DNA of 64,000 nt from Polaribacter sp. Hel_I_88 (GTDB lineage: Bacteria; Bacteroidota; Bacteroidia; Flavobacteriales; Flavobacteriaceae). The stretch is taken from positions 1,612,001 through 1,676,000 of the forward strand of contig NZ_JHZZ01000001.1 of assembly GCF_000687935.1 (NCBI RefSeq), given 5' to 3'. Each line of letters starts with the position of its first letter. Positions within the stretch are counted from its first letter, which is position 1. The translations under genes and the position numbers were made by a program. The notes beneath the pieces are model-generated. The model searched no databases. It had not been told where the DNA came from and worked only from the letters and a program-made list of their open reading frames with translations. This document shows positions 17,399 through 25,922 of the stretch, one piece after another.

Positions 17399-18175
17399 TT
17401 AAAGGGATTCAGTATTGTATTTTAACAGTTTTATGTCATTATTTTTAAATTCGCCATAGGTAAAATATTGTATCCAATCGCCAAGATTAATATATGTACT
17501 TTTTGCTGATAAATTAATTTCTAAAGGTAAGTGTCTGTGACCAAAAATAAAATAATCGTAATGATTTTTTGTTAGCTTTCTTTTGCAATATTGTACCAAC
17601 CATTCATTTTCTTCGCCTAAAAATTTAGCATCATCATCACCAGAAATTATTTTATTTTTTACGGACATGTATTGCCCAAGTTTTACACCTAAATCTGGAT
17701 GCAACCATCTAAAAAGCCATTTGAATAAGGGAAAAGTAAACACTTTTTTCATACGTTTATAGCCTTTATCTTCGGGGCCTAAACCATCTCCATGACCAAT
17801 GAGGAACTTTTTACTATTGATGATAAATTCTTGTGGCTTATGATAAACAGGAATATTTAATTCTTTTTCAAAATAATCATGCATCCATAAATCGTGATTT
17901 CCTACAAAGAAATAAATAGGAATACCAGCGTCTTTAATTTCAGCTAATTTGCCTAAAACTCTTACAAATCCTTTTGGAACAACAGTTTTATATTCGAACC
18001 AAAAATCGAATAAATCGCCTAATAAAAAAATAGCTTCTGCATCTTTTTTAATTTCATCTAACCAAGCTACAAACTTTTTTTCACGAGGAACACTAGCCTC
18101 AGGAGTTGGAGCACCTAAATGCTGATCTGATGCAAAATATACTTTTTTCTTGTTGGATGTTGTTATGGAAATCAA
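17399..18175 (-). CDS. lpxH: UDP-2,3-diacylglucosamine diphosphatase (LpxH)
   Basis: 258 residues with the calcineurin-like metallophosphatase motifs in order: Asp17-Gln-His19 (ASDQHLG), Gly-Asp54 (LLGDLFDFWFE), GNHD (92-95), GHGDG and the late GHRHLP. It hydrolyses UDP-2,3-diacylglucosamine in lipid A synthesis. The only plausible start is a TTG at 18175, because no in-frame ATG lies between the upstream in-frame stop and the first metal ligand. The TTG overlaps the TGA of the upstream ParE-like toxin gene (TTGA), which implies translational coupling. Confidence 0.88.
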   Translation of the reverse strand: MISITTSNKKKVYFASDQHLGAPTPEASVPREKKFVAWLDEIKKDAEAIFLLGDLFDFWFEYKTVVPKGFVRVLGKLAEIKDAGIPIYFFVGNHDLWMHDYFEKELNIPVYHKPQEFIINSKKFLIGHGDGLGPEDKGYKRMKKVFTFPLFKWLFRWLHPDLGVKLGQYMSVKNKIISGDDDAKFLGEENEWLVQYCKRKLTKNHYDYFIFGHRHLPLEINLSAKSTYINLGDWIQYFTYGEFKNNDIKLLKYNTESL

Positions 18176-18477
18176 ATTTTTGAAAAATTTTCAGGATCTT
18201 TTTTTGTAGGATAGACTCTTGTAATTAAAATTATATCATTAATATTTTTATAAAGAACTCTAAACTTTCTATTGATTATCATTCTTCTGCAAGATGGATC
18301 ATATTTATCTACTTGCCATTGTTTGGAAAATATGGTTTCTTCGACATTTAAAATTAGTTCAACAATTCTTTCCGTAGATTTTTCTGGAGAAACTTCTGCA
18401 TAATATTGTTCAATATCATCTAAATCTTTTTCTGCATCTAATGACCAAATAATATCTTTGAATTTACCATCATCCAT
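18172..18477 (-). CDS. RelE/ParE family toxin
   Basis: 101 residues with the ParE/RelE pattern: IIWSLDAEKDLDDIEQYYAE near the N-terminus and a CRRMIINRKFRVLYKNINDIILITRVYPTKKDP C-terminal sheet. It lies 7 bp downstream of its presumed antitoxin and shares 4 bp with the lpxH start. Whether it targets gyrase (ParE) or ribosome-bound mRNA (RelE) cannot be told. Confidence 0.82.
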   Translation of the reverse strand: MDDGKFKDIIWSLDAEKDLDDIEQYYAEVSPEKSTERIVELILNVEETIFSKQWQVDKYDPSCRRMIINRKFRVLYKNINDIILITRVYPTKKDPENFSKI

Positions 18478-18484
18478 AATATAA

Positions 18485-18754
18485 TTAGATACTTTTTTTG
18501 TATTTATTTAAAAGTTCTTCTTGAGTTTTAAAGTTTCCTCTTTTGTATGAATTAAGGGCTTGTTCGTTTCTTTTTATGTATTCTTTTTTTGAGATTGCTT
18601 TTCCATCAATAGAATATGCAACAATTTCTTCTGATGAATTTTTGTGCGAGTCTTTCAAATTTTCCACATAATTCAAAACAGTTTCTAGAACAGAGGAATC
18701 TTCAATAGCATTTAAACTACTAACAATTTTGTTTTTTATTTCTAGTGTGCTCAT
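18485..18754 (-). CDS. Antitoxin of a type II toxin-antitoxin pair
   Basis: 89 residues, charged and mostly helical, with no recognisable DNA-binding domain beyond a short N-terminal region (MSTLEIKNKIVSSLNAIEDSSVLETVLNYVENLKDS). That layout is typical of flavobacterial antitoxins preceding ParE-like toxins. A TATATTTG box (18772-18779, minus strand) lies 18 bp before the start and is the likely promoter, which may also drive lpxH. Confidence 0.72.
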   Translation of the reverse strand: MSTLEIKNKIVSSLNAIEDSSVLETVLNYVENLKDSHKNSSEEIVAYSIDGKAISKKEYIKRNEQALNSYKRGNFKTQEELLNKYKKSI

Positions 18755-18771
18755 ATTTCATCAAATATAAA

Positions 18772-18779
18772 AGTTAAAG
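18772..18779 (-). promoter_or_regulatory. Candidate -7 element for the toxin-antitoxin/lpxH unit
   Basis: The minus strand reads TATATTTG, a perfect TAnnTTTG match, 18 bp upstream of the antitoxin start. No consensus TTTG is evident at the usual upstream distance. Confidence 0.45.
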
Positions 18780-18799
18780 ATACAAAATAAGAAATTTAA

Positions 18800-20368
18800 T
18801 TAATTAGAATTCTCCAACTCTAAAACTTTTTGCAACATTTTATCATCTTGATGCATAATTCTGTAGAAACCAACATCACCAAAAAGAACGCTCGCAATTG
18901 AGGCTTTTAAATATTTTTTTAGGCTTTCTTTGGTTTTAAAAGATGGATTTGCTCTGTCTTTTATTTTTGATAAATAAGCATCTAAAACAGCTTCATCAGT
19001 ATCAAAATCATTTACAAAATCTGCAATTTTCCATTTTGATAGCTTTTTTCTGTTACTATCAACATAATCAAAAGCAAAATTATTAATAGAATTGAAATAA
19101 AAACTAGACATGTAAGAAGTGGTATCTATTGCAACAAAAACATCAGGAATAATACCTCCTCCACCATAAACTATTTTGCCTTTTGGTGTTTTATATTGCA
19201 AAGAATCTATAACTTTTATACTGTCTTTGCTTAGCAATTCTCCGTTTGCAATTCTTTCTTGATAGTCTCTTCTGTAGTCTTTATCGCCATTTTTGTCATA
19301 AGGTTTCTGAATGGAACGTCCTGTTGGAGTGTAATATCTTGCCGTTGTTAAACGTACAGCAGAACCATCACCTAAATCCATCTCAACCTGCACTAAACCT
19401 TTACCAAAAGAGCGTCTTCCAATGATAGTTCCTTTGTCATTATCTTGCAAAGCACCAGCCACAATTTCAGATGCTGAAGCCGAATTTTCATCAATTAAAA
19501 TATACAAACCACCTTTTTCAAAAGATCCAATAGAGGTCGCAAAATATTCTTCCACAAAATTCTTATTGTTTTTGGTGAAGACCATTAACTTTTTATTTTC
19601 TAAAAATTCGTCGATAATTCTGTTGGCAATATCTATAAATCCACCTCCATTTCCACGCAAATCTAACACCAAATCAGTCATACCATCGTCAATCAAATCA
19701 CCAAGAGCAGCTTTAAATTCTCTGTATGTATTTCTTGCAAAACGATCTAATTTTATATAACCAATAGAGTCGTTAAGCATGTACGCTAAATCTACACTTT
19801 TAATATTTACTTTGCCACGAGTAACATCAACTGAAAATAAGGAATCATTACTTTTTCTATAAATTTGAAGCGCAACTTTAGTTTCTGGTTTTCCTTTTAA
19901 GTATTTTGGAACAATGCCACTTCTAAAATCCTTGCCATATAAAGTATCTTTATTAGCCATTAAAATTCTGTCTCCAGCTTTAATACCAGCTTTAATGCTT
20001 GGGCCACCTTTTATGGGTTGTACAACTGTAATGGAGTCTTTTATCATTCTAAATTGAACACCAATACCAACAAAGTTTCCTTGCATACTTTCTGTTACAG
20101 CTTGCAGATTTTCTCTTGGTATATATACAGAATGTGGATCTAATTTTCCCAACATTTGTGTAATTGCACCATCCAATAATTCTTCTGTATTTACGTCATC
20201 TACATAATCTTGCTCAATAAAGTTGATGAGTTTTTTTATTTTTTGTTCTTGCTTTTGTGTTTTAGTAAAAGACAATAAATTATTTGAATTTCCGCCAAAA
20301 AAAACACCAATTAAAATTCCTAAAACTACTGCAATCGAAAAGTAAATAGGTAGGTTATTTTTATTCAT
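18800..20368 (-). CDS. ctpA: S41 family C-terminal processing peptidase
   Basis: 522 residues. An N-terminal membrane anchor (residues 8-25) precedes a PDZ domain (about 90-180) and the S41 serine protease core. The core has LRGNGGG at 238-243 and a Ser/Lys dyad formed by the serine cluster in ENSASASEIVAGAL (295-306) and Lys323 in SFGKG. Proteins of this family trim C-termini of periplasmic proteins. The start overlaps the end of the dCMP deaminase gene by 8 bp, so the two are co-transcribed. Confidence 0.9.
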   Translation of the reverse strand: MNKNNLPIYFSIAVVLGILIGVFFGGNSNNLLSFTKTQKQEQKIKKLINFIEQDYVDDVNTEELLDGAITQMLGKLDPHSVYIPRENLQAVTESMQGNFVGIGVQFRMIKDSITVVQPIKGGPSIKAGIKAGDRILMANKDTLYGKDFRSGIVPKYLKGKPETKVALQIYRKSNDSLFSVDVTRGKVNIKSVDLAYMLNDSIGYIKLDRFARNTYREFKAALGDLIDDGMTDLVLDLRGNGGGFIDIANRIIDEFLENKKLMVFTKNNKNFVEEYFATSIGSFEKGGLYILIDENSASASEIVAGALQDNDKGTIIGRRSFGKGLVQVEMDLGDGSAVRLTTARYYTPTGRSIQKPYDKNGDKDYRRDYQERIANGELLSKDSIKVIDSLQYKTPKGKIVYGGGGIIPDVFVAIDTTSYMSSFYFNSINNFAFDYVDSNRKKLSKWKIADFVNDFDTDEAVLDAYLSKIKDRANPSFKTKESLKKYLKASIASVLFGDVGFYRIMHQDDKMLQKVLELENSN

Positions 20369-20786
20369 AAGGCAAATGTTTTAGTTCTACACCAGCTTTT
20401 TTTAAAAAATTTAATCCAGATGCGTCTCTGTAATCTTTTGCATAAACAACACGTTTTATACCTGCTTGATGAATAAGTTTGCTACATTGTACACAAGGTG
20501 ATAAAGTAATGTATAAAGTTGCGTTTTTTGCAGATTGTGTAGAAGAAGCCACTTTTAAAATTGCGTTGGCTTCAGCATGTAAAACTTCCCATTTTGTTTC
20601 GCCATTTTCGTCTTCACAACAATTATCAAAACCAGTTGGTGTGCCATTAAAACCGTCAGAAATAATCATTCTATCTTTTACAATTAAAGCGCCTACTTGT
20701 TTCCGTTTGCAATGTGATAATTTACCCCACTCTAAAGCCATTTTTAAATAGGCTTTATCGTATTTTAATTGCTTTTTTTCTGTCAT
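20361..20786 (-). CDS. dCMP deaminase (ComEB-like)
   Basis: 141 residues of the zinc cytidine/deoxycytidylate deaminase fold. The zinc site is visible as His70-Ala-Glu72 (HAEANAI) and Cys98-Val-Gln-Cys101 (SPCVQC). The deoxycytidylate type is supported by the early CKRKQVGALIVKDRMIISDGFNGTPTGFDNCCE. It deaminates dCMP to dUMP for thymidylate synthesis. It is followed directly by the overlapping ctpA. Confidence 0.9.
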   Translation of the reverse strand: MTEKKQLKYDKAYLKMALEWGKLSHCKRKQVGALIVKDRMIISDGFNGTPTGFDNCCEDENGETKWEVLHAEANAILKVASSTQSAKNATLYITLSPCVQCSKLIHQAGIKRVVYAKDYRDASGLNFLKKAGVELKHLPYE

Positions 20787-20843
20787 GCAACGAAATTAAA
20801 AAGATTTGTAGAAATGGAACGTTAATTAATAGACAAAATTTGT

Positions 20844-21425
20844 TTACCAGAAAACTCGTTCAAGCATCATTTGTATAGAAAAACCTATAACAATACTTGA
20901 GGTGACTAAAACCCAATCTCTTCTTTGCACTTTTAAGAAAGTTTTTAGTAATAAACCAATTATTAAAATGCCCAAAACAATAATTATTTGAGCAACTTCT
21001 ATACCTAATGCGAATTCTATTAAAGGAAATAGTTTGTCTTCTTCTTTACCAATCATCATTTTAAAATAATTAGAGAACCCTAGACCATGAATTAATCCAA
21101 AAAATAATGCTAAAACTAGGTTGATATTTCCCTTTTTTGTTGGTTCTTTTTTAGCAGTTATAATGTTGATTAAACCTGTAATAAAAATGGTTAGTGGAAT
21201 TAAAAATTCTATTAAATCCATTCTAATTTCCAGAATTTTGTAGGCGGATAAAGCTAGTGTTATAGAGTGTCCAAGCGTAAATAAGGTAACTAACCAAACT
21301 ACTTTTCGCCATTGAAAATTATTAAAAATAACTGCTAAAACAATTAAGAATAAAATATGATCATAAGCAGAAAAATCGAGCACGTGTGTTAGCCCCATTT
21401 TAAAATATAGAATAAAATCGTCCAT
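20844..21425 (-). CDS. HupE/UreJ family membrane protein
   Basis: 193 residues and about six membrane helices. It has the family's histidine/acidic signatures HILFLIVLA, LGHSITLAL and LIHGLGFSNYFK. HupE/UreJ proteins are proposed nickel or metal permeases, but no hydrogenase or urease genes are present here, so the substrate is unknown. Similar stand-alone copies are common in Flavobacteriaceae. Confidence 0.82.
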   Translation of the reverse strand: MDDFILYFKMGLTHVLDFSAYDHILFLIVLAVIFNNFQWRKVVWLVTLFTLGHSITLALSAYKILEIRMDLIEFLIPLTIFITGLINIITAKKEPTKKGNINLVLALFFGLIHGLGFSNYFKMMIGKEEDKLFPLIEFALGIEVAQIIIVLGILIIGLLLKTFLKVQRRDWVLVTSSIVIGFSIQMMLERVFW

Positions 21426-21513
21426 TTAAGATTTTAGATTAAGAAAACACCAAAGATATTAAAAAAGTATTACTGTTTTAAAGTGATTTTATTTGTTGAT
21501 ATTTACATTTTAT

Positions 21514-22875
21514 TTACGCAAATAAGGTAGCAAAAGCCTCTTCAATTTTACCAACTAAAACTAATTTAATGCCATGATTTTTGGAAGAAATTTTATTGTA
21601 TTTCGAAGCCACAAAAGTTTTATAACCTAATTTTTCTGCTTCCAAAATACGTTGATCTATTTTGGAAACAGGTCTAATTTCGCCAGCCAAACCAACTTCT
21701 GCTGCAAAACAAACATTTGGGTTGATAGCAATATCTTGATTCGATGATAAAATTGCAGCAACCACAGCCAAATCAATTGCAGGATCATCAACATTGATAC
21801 CTCCAGTAATATTTAAAAAAACATCTTTTGCACCCAATTTAAAACCTGCTCTTTTTTCGAGAACAGCTAAAATCATATGTAAACGTTTTAAATTATAACC
21901 AGTTGTAGATCTTTGTGGAGTTCCATAAACTGCTGTTGAAACCAACGCTTGAATCTCAATCATTAAAGGACGAACGCCTTCTAAAGTAGAGGCAATGGCT
22001 GTTCCACTTAAATCTGCATCTTTTTTAGAAATTAAGATTTCTGACGGATTTGAGATTTCTCGCAAACCATTAGAAAGCATTTCATAAATCCCTAATTCTG
22101 ATGTAGAACCAAATCTGTTTTTTTGACTTCTTAAAATTCTGTAGGTGTGATTTCTGTCGCCTTCAAATTGTAAAACAACATCTACCATGTGTTCTAAAAT
22201 TTTTGGTCCAGCAATGTTTCCTTCTTTATTGATGTGTCCAATTAATAAAACTGGAGTTGCAGTTTCTTTGGCAAATTTTATCAATTCTGCTGATGTTTCT
22301 CGTATTTGAGAAATACTTCCAGGAGAAGCTTCAATAGAATTGGTATGAAGGGTTTGTATCGAATCGATTACCAAAACTTCGGGCTCAGTTTCTTCGATAT
22401 TTTTAAAGATTTGTTGCGTGTTTGTTTCAGTTAAAATTAAACAGTTTGAGTTTTTTGCATCTAACCTTTCTGCTCTCATTTTTATTTGAGATTGGCTTTC
22501 TTCTCCAGAAACATACAATACTTTTTGGCTAATATTTAAGGCAACTTGTAATAATAAAGTCGATTTTCCTATTCCAGGTTCACCACCCAAAAGAGTTACA
22601 GAACCTTTTACCAAACCACCTCCTAAAACTGTATCTAATTCATTATTGTTTGTAATGACTCTTTCTTCAGGATTTAACTGAATATCAGCAATTTTTAAAG
22701 GTTTATTAATGGTTTGTTTGGCAGTTGTAGCTTGTTTCCAAACGCGTTTTTCTTCTTTTTGAATTACTTCTTCAACAATAGTATTCCATTCTTTACAAGC
22801 ACCACATTGCCCAACCCATTTTGCATGTTGAGTGCCACAATTTTGACAGAAAAAAGTTGTTTTGGTTTTAGCCAT
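21514..22875 (-). CDS. radA: DNA repair protein RadA
   Basis: 453 residues. The N-terminal zinc finger uses Cys10, Cys13, Cys24 and Cys27. A RecA-like ATPase follows, with Walker A GGEPGIGKST (97-106) and the RadA-specific KNRFG motif, and a Lon-type C-terminal domain ends the protein. It promotes branch migration in recombination. It is flanked by short intergenic gaps and is probably transcribed alone. Confidence 0.95.
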   Translation of the reverse strand: MAKTKTTFFCQNCGTQHAKWVGQCGACKEWNTIVEEVIQKEEKRVWKQATTAKQTINKPLKIADIQLNPEERVITNNNELDTVLGGGLVKGSVTLLGGEPGIGKSTLLLQVALNISQKVLYVSGEESQSQIKMRAERLDAKNSNCLILTETNTQQIFKNIEETEPEVLVIDSIQTLHTNSIEASPGSISQIRETSAELIKFAKETATPVLLIGHINKEGNIAGPKILEHMVDVVLQFEGDRNHTYRILRSQKNRFGSTSELGIYEMLSNGLREISNPSEILISKKDADLSGTAIASTLEGVRPLMIEIQALVSTAVYGTPQRSTTGYNLKRLHMILAVLEKRAGFKLGAKDVFLNITGGINVDDPAIDLAVVAAILSSNQDIAINPNVCFAAEVGLAGEIRPVSKIDQRILEAEKLGYKTFVASKYNKISSKNHGIKLVLVGKIEEAFATLFA

Positions 22876-22942
22876 TTATTTTAGTTACAAAGTTTTGAAA
22901 AATCAAAGTTACAAAGTAAAATTAAAAAATAAAGAGACTATT

Positions 22943-23224
22943 TTACTTTCTTAAATTTTGACTGTTATGAAGAATTGCGTGAATAAAAAAAGTTTTCTTT
23001 TCTATTGTATAATGAAGTCCAAATTGAAATCTTTTTGTAAATACGACTCTAAAATCTTTATATCTTTTTTGAAATAAATTTGGATTTTCTTTAATCGTTT
23101 CTATGGTTTTTGAAATTTCAAGGTATAATTCGGTTTCTAAGTTTTGTTTTTTGAAATCATACCATTTTAAAGCTTCTATAAGTTCTTTTTCTGCTGATGG
23201 CTTTATAATTGCTTTAAACACCAT
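22943..23224 (-). CDS. RelE/ParE family toxin
   Basis: 93 residues (FKAIIKPSAEKELIEALKWYDFKKQNLETELYLEISKTIETIKENPNLFQKRYKDFRVVFTKRFQFGLHYTIE) matching the RelE/ParE fold. It overlaps the end of the preceding antitoxin gene by 11 bp, a typical antitoxin-first arrangement. Confidence 0.85.
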   Translation of the reverse strand: MVFKAIIKPSAEKELIEALKWYDFKKQNLETELYLEISKTIETIKENPNLFQKRYKDFRVVFTKRFQFGLHYTIEKKTFFIHAILHNSQNLRK

Positions 23225-23444
23225 ATTTTAAAGATAATTCAGCTTTTATTTCATTCCAATCTCTGCCACTTGTTGGGTTTTTCTGGTGATATAAAAGTCT
23301 TTTGTCTAAAATGTTTTTATGTTCCTCAGAAATTTGTGATTTTTGAGATGTTGTATTATAAATAGCCTCCACTTCGTTTAAAACGTTTTCATCTGTTTCT
23401 AGAATCCATTTTGATAATTTTTTTCTCCTCTCTTCTGTATTCAT
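23214..23444 (-). CDS. Antitoxin / addiction-module component
   Basis: 76 residues from the ATG at 23444; a TTG 18 bp upstream is also in frame but less likely. It is charged and helical (NTEERRKKLSKWILETDENVLNEVEAIYNT) and ends with GRDWNEIKAELSLKYGV, the toxin-binding style tail of the flavobacterial addiction-module family. It is paired with the downstream RelE/ParE toxin. Confidence 0.78.
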   Translation of the reverse strand: MNTEERRKKLSKWILETDENVLNEVEAIYNTTSQKSQISEEHKNILDKRLLYHQKNPTSGRDWNEIKAELSLKYGV

Positions 23445-23520
23445 AAAGTAGCTTTTTACCAAAGATAATACTTTTAAACAATAAATTAATTTGAAGATTT
23501 TCTAAAAGTCAGCAAGTATT

Positions 23521-23612
23521 TGCGTTAGCGATTGAATGGCATGTTTGAGCTCTTTTTTCTTTTTCGGAAAAAAAGCGAGTAATGAAAGCGCGACCTTTTT
23601 AGGGAACGCCCA
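23521..23612. repeat. Structured intergenic repeat (GCGTTAGCGATTGAA...GGGAACGCCC type)
   Basis: The element opens with TGCGTTAGCGATTGAATGG, contains a U-rich/A-rich hairpin (GCTCTTTTTT... with ...AAAAAAAGCGAG) and ends in AGCGCGACC...AGGGAACGCCC. From memory this start and end pair recurs between genes in many flavobacterial genomes, often around a variable hairpin. It fills much of the 190-bp gap between the antitoxin and the flippase-like gene. A function as RNA or as a mobile repeat is unknown. Confidence 0.55.
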
Positions 23613-23651
23613 ACTTCTTGATACTATTTTTTAAAAAAGAATTACTCGAAG

Positions 23652-24596
23652 TTATTTTGTTTTGTTTACAACTGGCAATAACAAGAAAGCCAAACCTCCA
23701 AAAACGATAATCATGGCTGTTTGTGCTGTCCACATAATCCAACCAAAAGCGTTTCCTGTAACTTTATCAATTCCAAAAAGTGCGAGTGCACTTGCAACTG
23801 CAACAGGATATAAACCTACACCACCATTGGTTGCAGCAATTGAAAATCCGCCTGCGATAAAGCCAATTAAAATGCCACCTACAGGAACTTCTAAACCATC
23901 TACAGCAGGAATTGTTGCCCAAAACATAGCAATGTACATTGCCCAAATAAAAACAGTATGGAAAATAAATGCCCACTTATTTTTCATGTTTAAAATGCTA
24001 AAAACACCTTCTTTTAAGCCAAGAAAAAAGCCTTTAACTTTAAGTGCAAATTTTGATTTTCCTTTTTTGATGTATAAAATAAAAACAGTAAAAAATACAA
24101 TTACGATTAGTAAACTACCAAAAGTTTTTACGGGATTAAAATCTTTGGTTAAGAGTGCCCAAATAAAATCGAACTGAATAAAAAGCGTAATACCAACAAC
24201 AAGTAGCATCATTATTAAATCTGCCAATCTTTCTGCTACAATAGTTCCAAAACCTTTTTCAAAGGGAATGTTTTCGTAGTTCGTCATGACTGCTGCTCTT
24301 GTAACTTCACCAGCTCTTGGTAAAAAGATGTTCATTAAATAGGCTACTAAAACTGCTAAGGTAGAGTTGATAAATTTTGGTTTGTAACCCAAAGGTTCTA
24401 ATAAAAATTTCCATCTGTAGGCTCTAGACAAATGGCTTAAAATTCCGAAAAATAAGCCCAGAGCAATCCACCAGTAATTGGCGCTTTTAAAATACTGAAC
24501 CAATTCTTCAGGAGAAACAATGGTTAATGAATACCAAACCAAAAAACCTCCCAAAATGAGAGGTATTATTATTTTTAAAACTTTTTTAATATCCAA
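23652..24596 (-). CDS. LPG synthase-type/flippase-like integral membrane protein
   Basis: 314 residues and about eight membrane helices, matching the lysylphosphatidylglycerol synthase transmembrane (UPF0104) family. Typical stretches are NSTLAVLVAYLMNIFLPRAGEVTRAAVM and FIAGGFSIAATNGGVGLYPVAVASAL. The catalytic domain of true MprF proteins is absent, so lipid translocation or a related envelope role is more likely than aminoacyl transfer. It begins 2 bp after panD. Confidence 0.83.
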   Translation of the reverse strand: MDIKKVLKIIIPLILGGFLVWYSLTIVSPEELVQYFKSANYWWIALGLFFGILSHLSRAYRWKFLLEPLGYKPKFINSTLAVLVAYLMNIFLPRAGEVTRAAVMTNYENIPFEKGFGTIVAERLADLIMMLLVVGITLFIQFDFIWALLTKDFNPVKTFGSLLIVIVFFTVFILYIKKGKSKFALKVKGFFLGLKEGVFSILNMKNKWAFIFHTVFIWAMYIAMFWATIPAVDGLEVPVGGILIGFIAGGFSIAATNGGVGLYPVAVASALALFGIDKVTGNAFGWIMWTAQTAMIIVFGGLAFLLLPVVNKTK

Positions 24597-24598
24597 AA

Positions 24599-24949
24599 TT
24601 ATGTAAGGGTGTTATCTTTTTCGTTCGGAAAAACTAATTGTGGTTTGAATTTTTTGGCTTCTTCTAATTCCATAAAAGCATATACAATTAAAATTAAAAC
24701 ATCACCAACAGCAACCAATCTAGAGGCTGCACCATTTAAAGTGATTTCGCCACTTTTTCGAGGTCCAGGAATTGCGTATGTTTCTAAACGATTTCCGTTA
24801 TTATTGTTCACAATTTGAACACGTTCGCCTTCAATAATACCAGCAGCATCCATTAAATCTTCATCTATGGTAATGCTTCCTATATAATTTAAATCTGCAC
24901 CTGTAACTTTTACACGATGGATTTTTGATTTTACAACTTGTACTAACAT
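24599..24949 (-). CDS. panD: Aspartate 1-decarboxylase proenzyme
   Basis: 116 residues, the normal length. The self-cleavage site Gly24-Ser25 lies in YIGSITID, and the Ser becomes the pyruvoyl cofactor. The family's NGAASRL and [12 protein letters not shown] segments are present. It makes beta-alanine for pantothenate and is arranged panC-panD with a 27-bp gap, so the two steps feeding pantothenate are in one operon. Confidence 0.95.
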   Translation of the reverse strand: MLVQVVKSKIHRVKVTGADLNYIGSITIDEDLMDAAGIIEGERVQIVNNNNGNRLETYAIPGPRKSGEITLNGAASRLVAVGDVLILIVYAFMELEEAKKFKPQLVFPNEKDNTLT

Positions 24950-24976
24950 TTGGCAAAAATAAACATTTTTTAGTTA

Positions 24977-25825
24977 CTAATTTTTTAATTGAATGTTATC
25001 TATCAATCTAATTTCGCCAGCAAAAACAGCAATAAAAGCTCTGTATTTTTTGTCAGATTCTTTTTTGATAATTGTTTCTAATGTTTTTTCATCGGCAATT
25101 GTAAAATACTCTAGTTTTAATAAAGGTTCTTTTTTAAATTGATTTTCTACCCATTTACTCACTTTATCAGCACTTTTATCACTAAATTTTTTCTTTGCTT
25201 TTTTAAGTGTTTTGTAAATAAAAGGAGCAATTTCTCTTTGTTCTTTAGTTAATCTAACATTTCTAGAACTCATTGCTAAACCATCTTTTTCTCTAAAAAT
25301 TTTACACCCTTTAATTTTTAAATTTAATTGATGTTTCTCAACCATTTTTTTGATGATTTGCAATTGCTGAAAATCTTTTTGTCCAAAATAGGCATTATCT
25401 GGCTCAACAATTTCGAACAATGTTTTTACGATGGTACCAACTCCGTTAAAATGACCATCTCTAAATTTTCCTTCCATTTGATGTTCCAAACCATCAAAAT
25501 CAAAACTTTCTGAAACGATATTTTTATGGTAAATTTCTTCTATTGAAGGATGAAAAAGCACATCACAAGCAACACTTTCTAATAATTTAGTGTCACTTTC
25601 TAACGTTTTAGGATATTTTGCAAGATCTTCTTTATTATCAAACTGCGTAGGATTTACAAAAATGCTAACAACTACTACATCATTTCTTTGCTGAGCTTGT
25701 TTAATTAAAGACAAATGCCCTTGGTGTAAAGCACCCATTGTTGGCACAAAACCTATTGTTTTATTTTGCGCTTTTAATGTTGCTAAATACACTTTTAAAG
25801 CATGTTTTTCTTTGAAAATAATCAT
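24977..25825 (-). CDS. panC: Pantothenate synthetase
   Basis: 282 residues. It has the nucleotide-binding segment FVPTMGALHQGHLSLI with His34 and His37, VVSIFVNPTQF, YFGQKDFQQLQIIKKM and the late MSSRNVRL loop. It joins pantoate and beta-alanine. It is first in the panC-panD-flippase unit and divergent from the glycogen synthase-like gene, an arrangement I recall as common in Flavobacteriia. Confidence 0.95.
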   Translation of the reverse strand: MIIFKEKHALKVYLATLKAQNKTIGFVPTMGALHQGHLSLIKQAQQRNDVVVVSIFVNPTQFDNKEDLAKYPKTLESDTKLLESVACDVLFHPSIEEIYHKNIVSESFDFDGLEHQMEGKFRDGHFNGVGTIVKTLFEIVEPDNAYFGQKDFQQLQIIKKMVEKHQLNLKIKGCKIFREKDGLAMSSRNVRLTKEQREIAPFIYKTLKKAKKKFSDKSADKVSKWVENQFKKEPLLKLEYFTIADEKTLETIIKKESDKKYRAFIAVFAGEIRLIDNIQLKN

Positions 25826-25848
25826 AGTAAGTTACTGTATATAGAGTG

Positions 25849-25856
25849 CAAACTTA
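25849..25856 (-). promoter_or_regulatory. Candidate -7 element for panC
   Basis: The minus strand reads TAAGTTTG (TAnnTTTG), 24 bp upstream of the panC start. Its upstream TTTG partner is not obvious. Confidence 0.4.
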
Positions 25857-25888
25857 CCAATTTAACATCATATTAGCATAATAATTTG

Positions 25889-25896
25889 TACTTTTG
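25889..25896 (+). promoter_or_regulatory. Candidate -7 element for the glycogen synthase-like gene
   Basis: TACTTTTG matches TAnnTTTG exactly and ends 26 bp before the ATG at 25923. It lies opposite the panC box, so the two promoters are divergent. Confidence 0.5.
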
Positions 25897-25922
25897 CGCA
25901 TCTTATAAAAGAGTTGGATTTA

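Noticed and set aside
20844..21425. Part of a hydrogenase or urease cluster
   Set aside because: The HupE/UreJ-like gene stands alone among DNA metabolism genes, and no hydrogenase or urease subunit is present.
23662..24177. 171-residue frame on the plus strand opposite the flippase-like gene
   Set aside because: It is antisense to a clear membrane-protein gene, has no family resemblance, and its Pro/Lys-rich composition is typical of reverse frames of AT-rich membrane genes.
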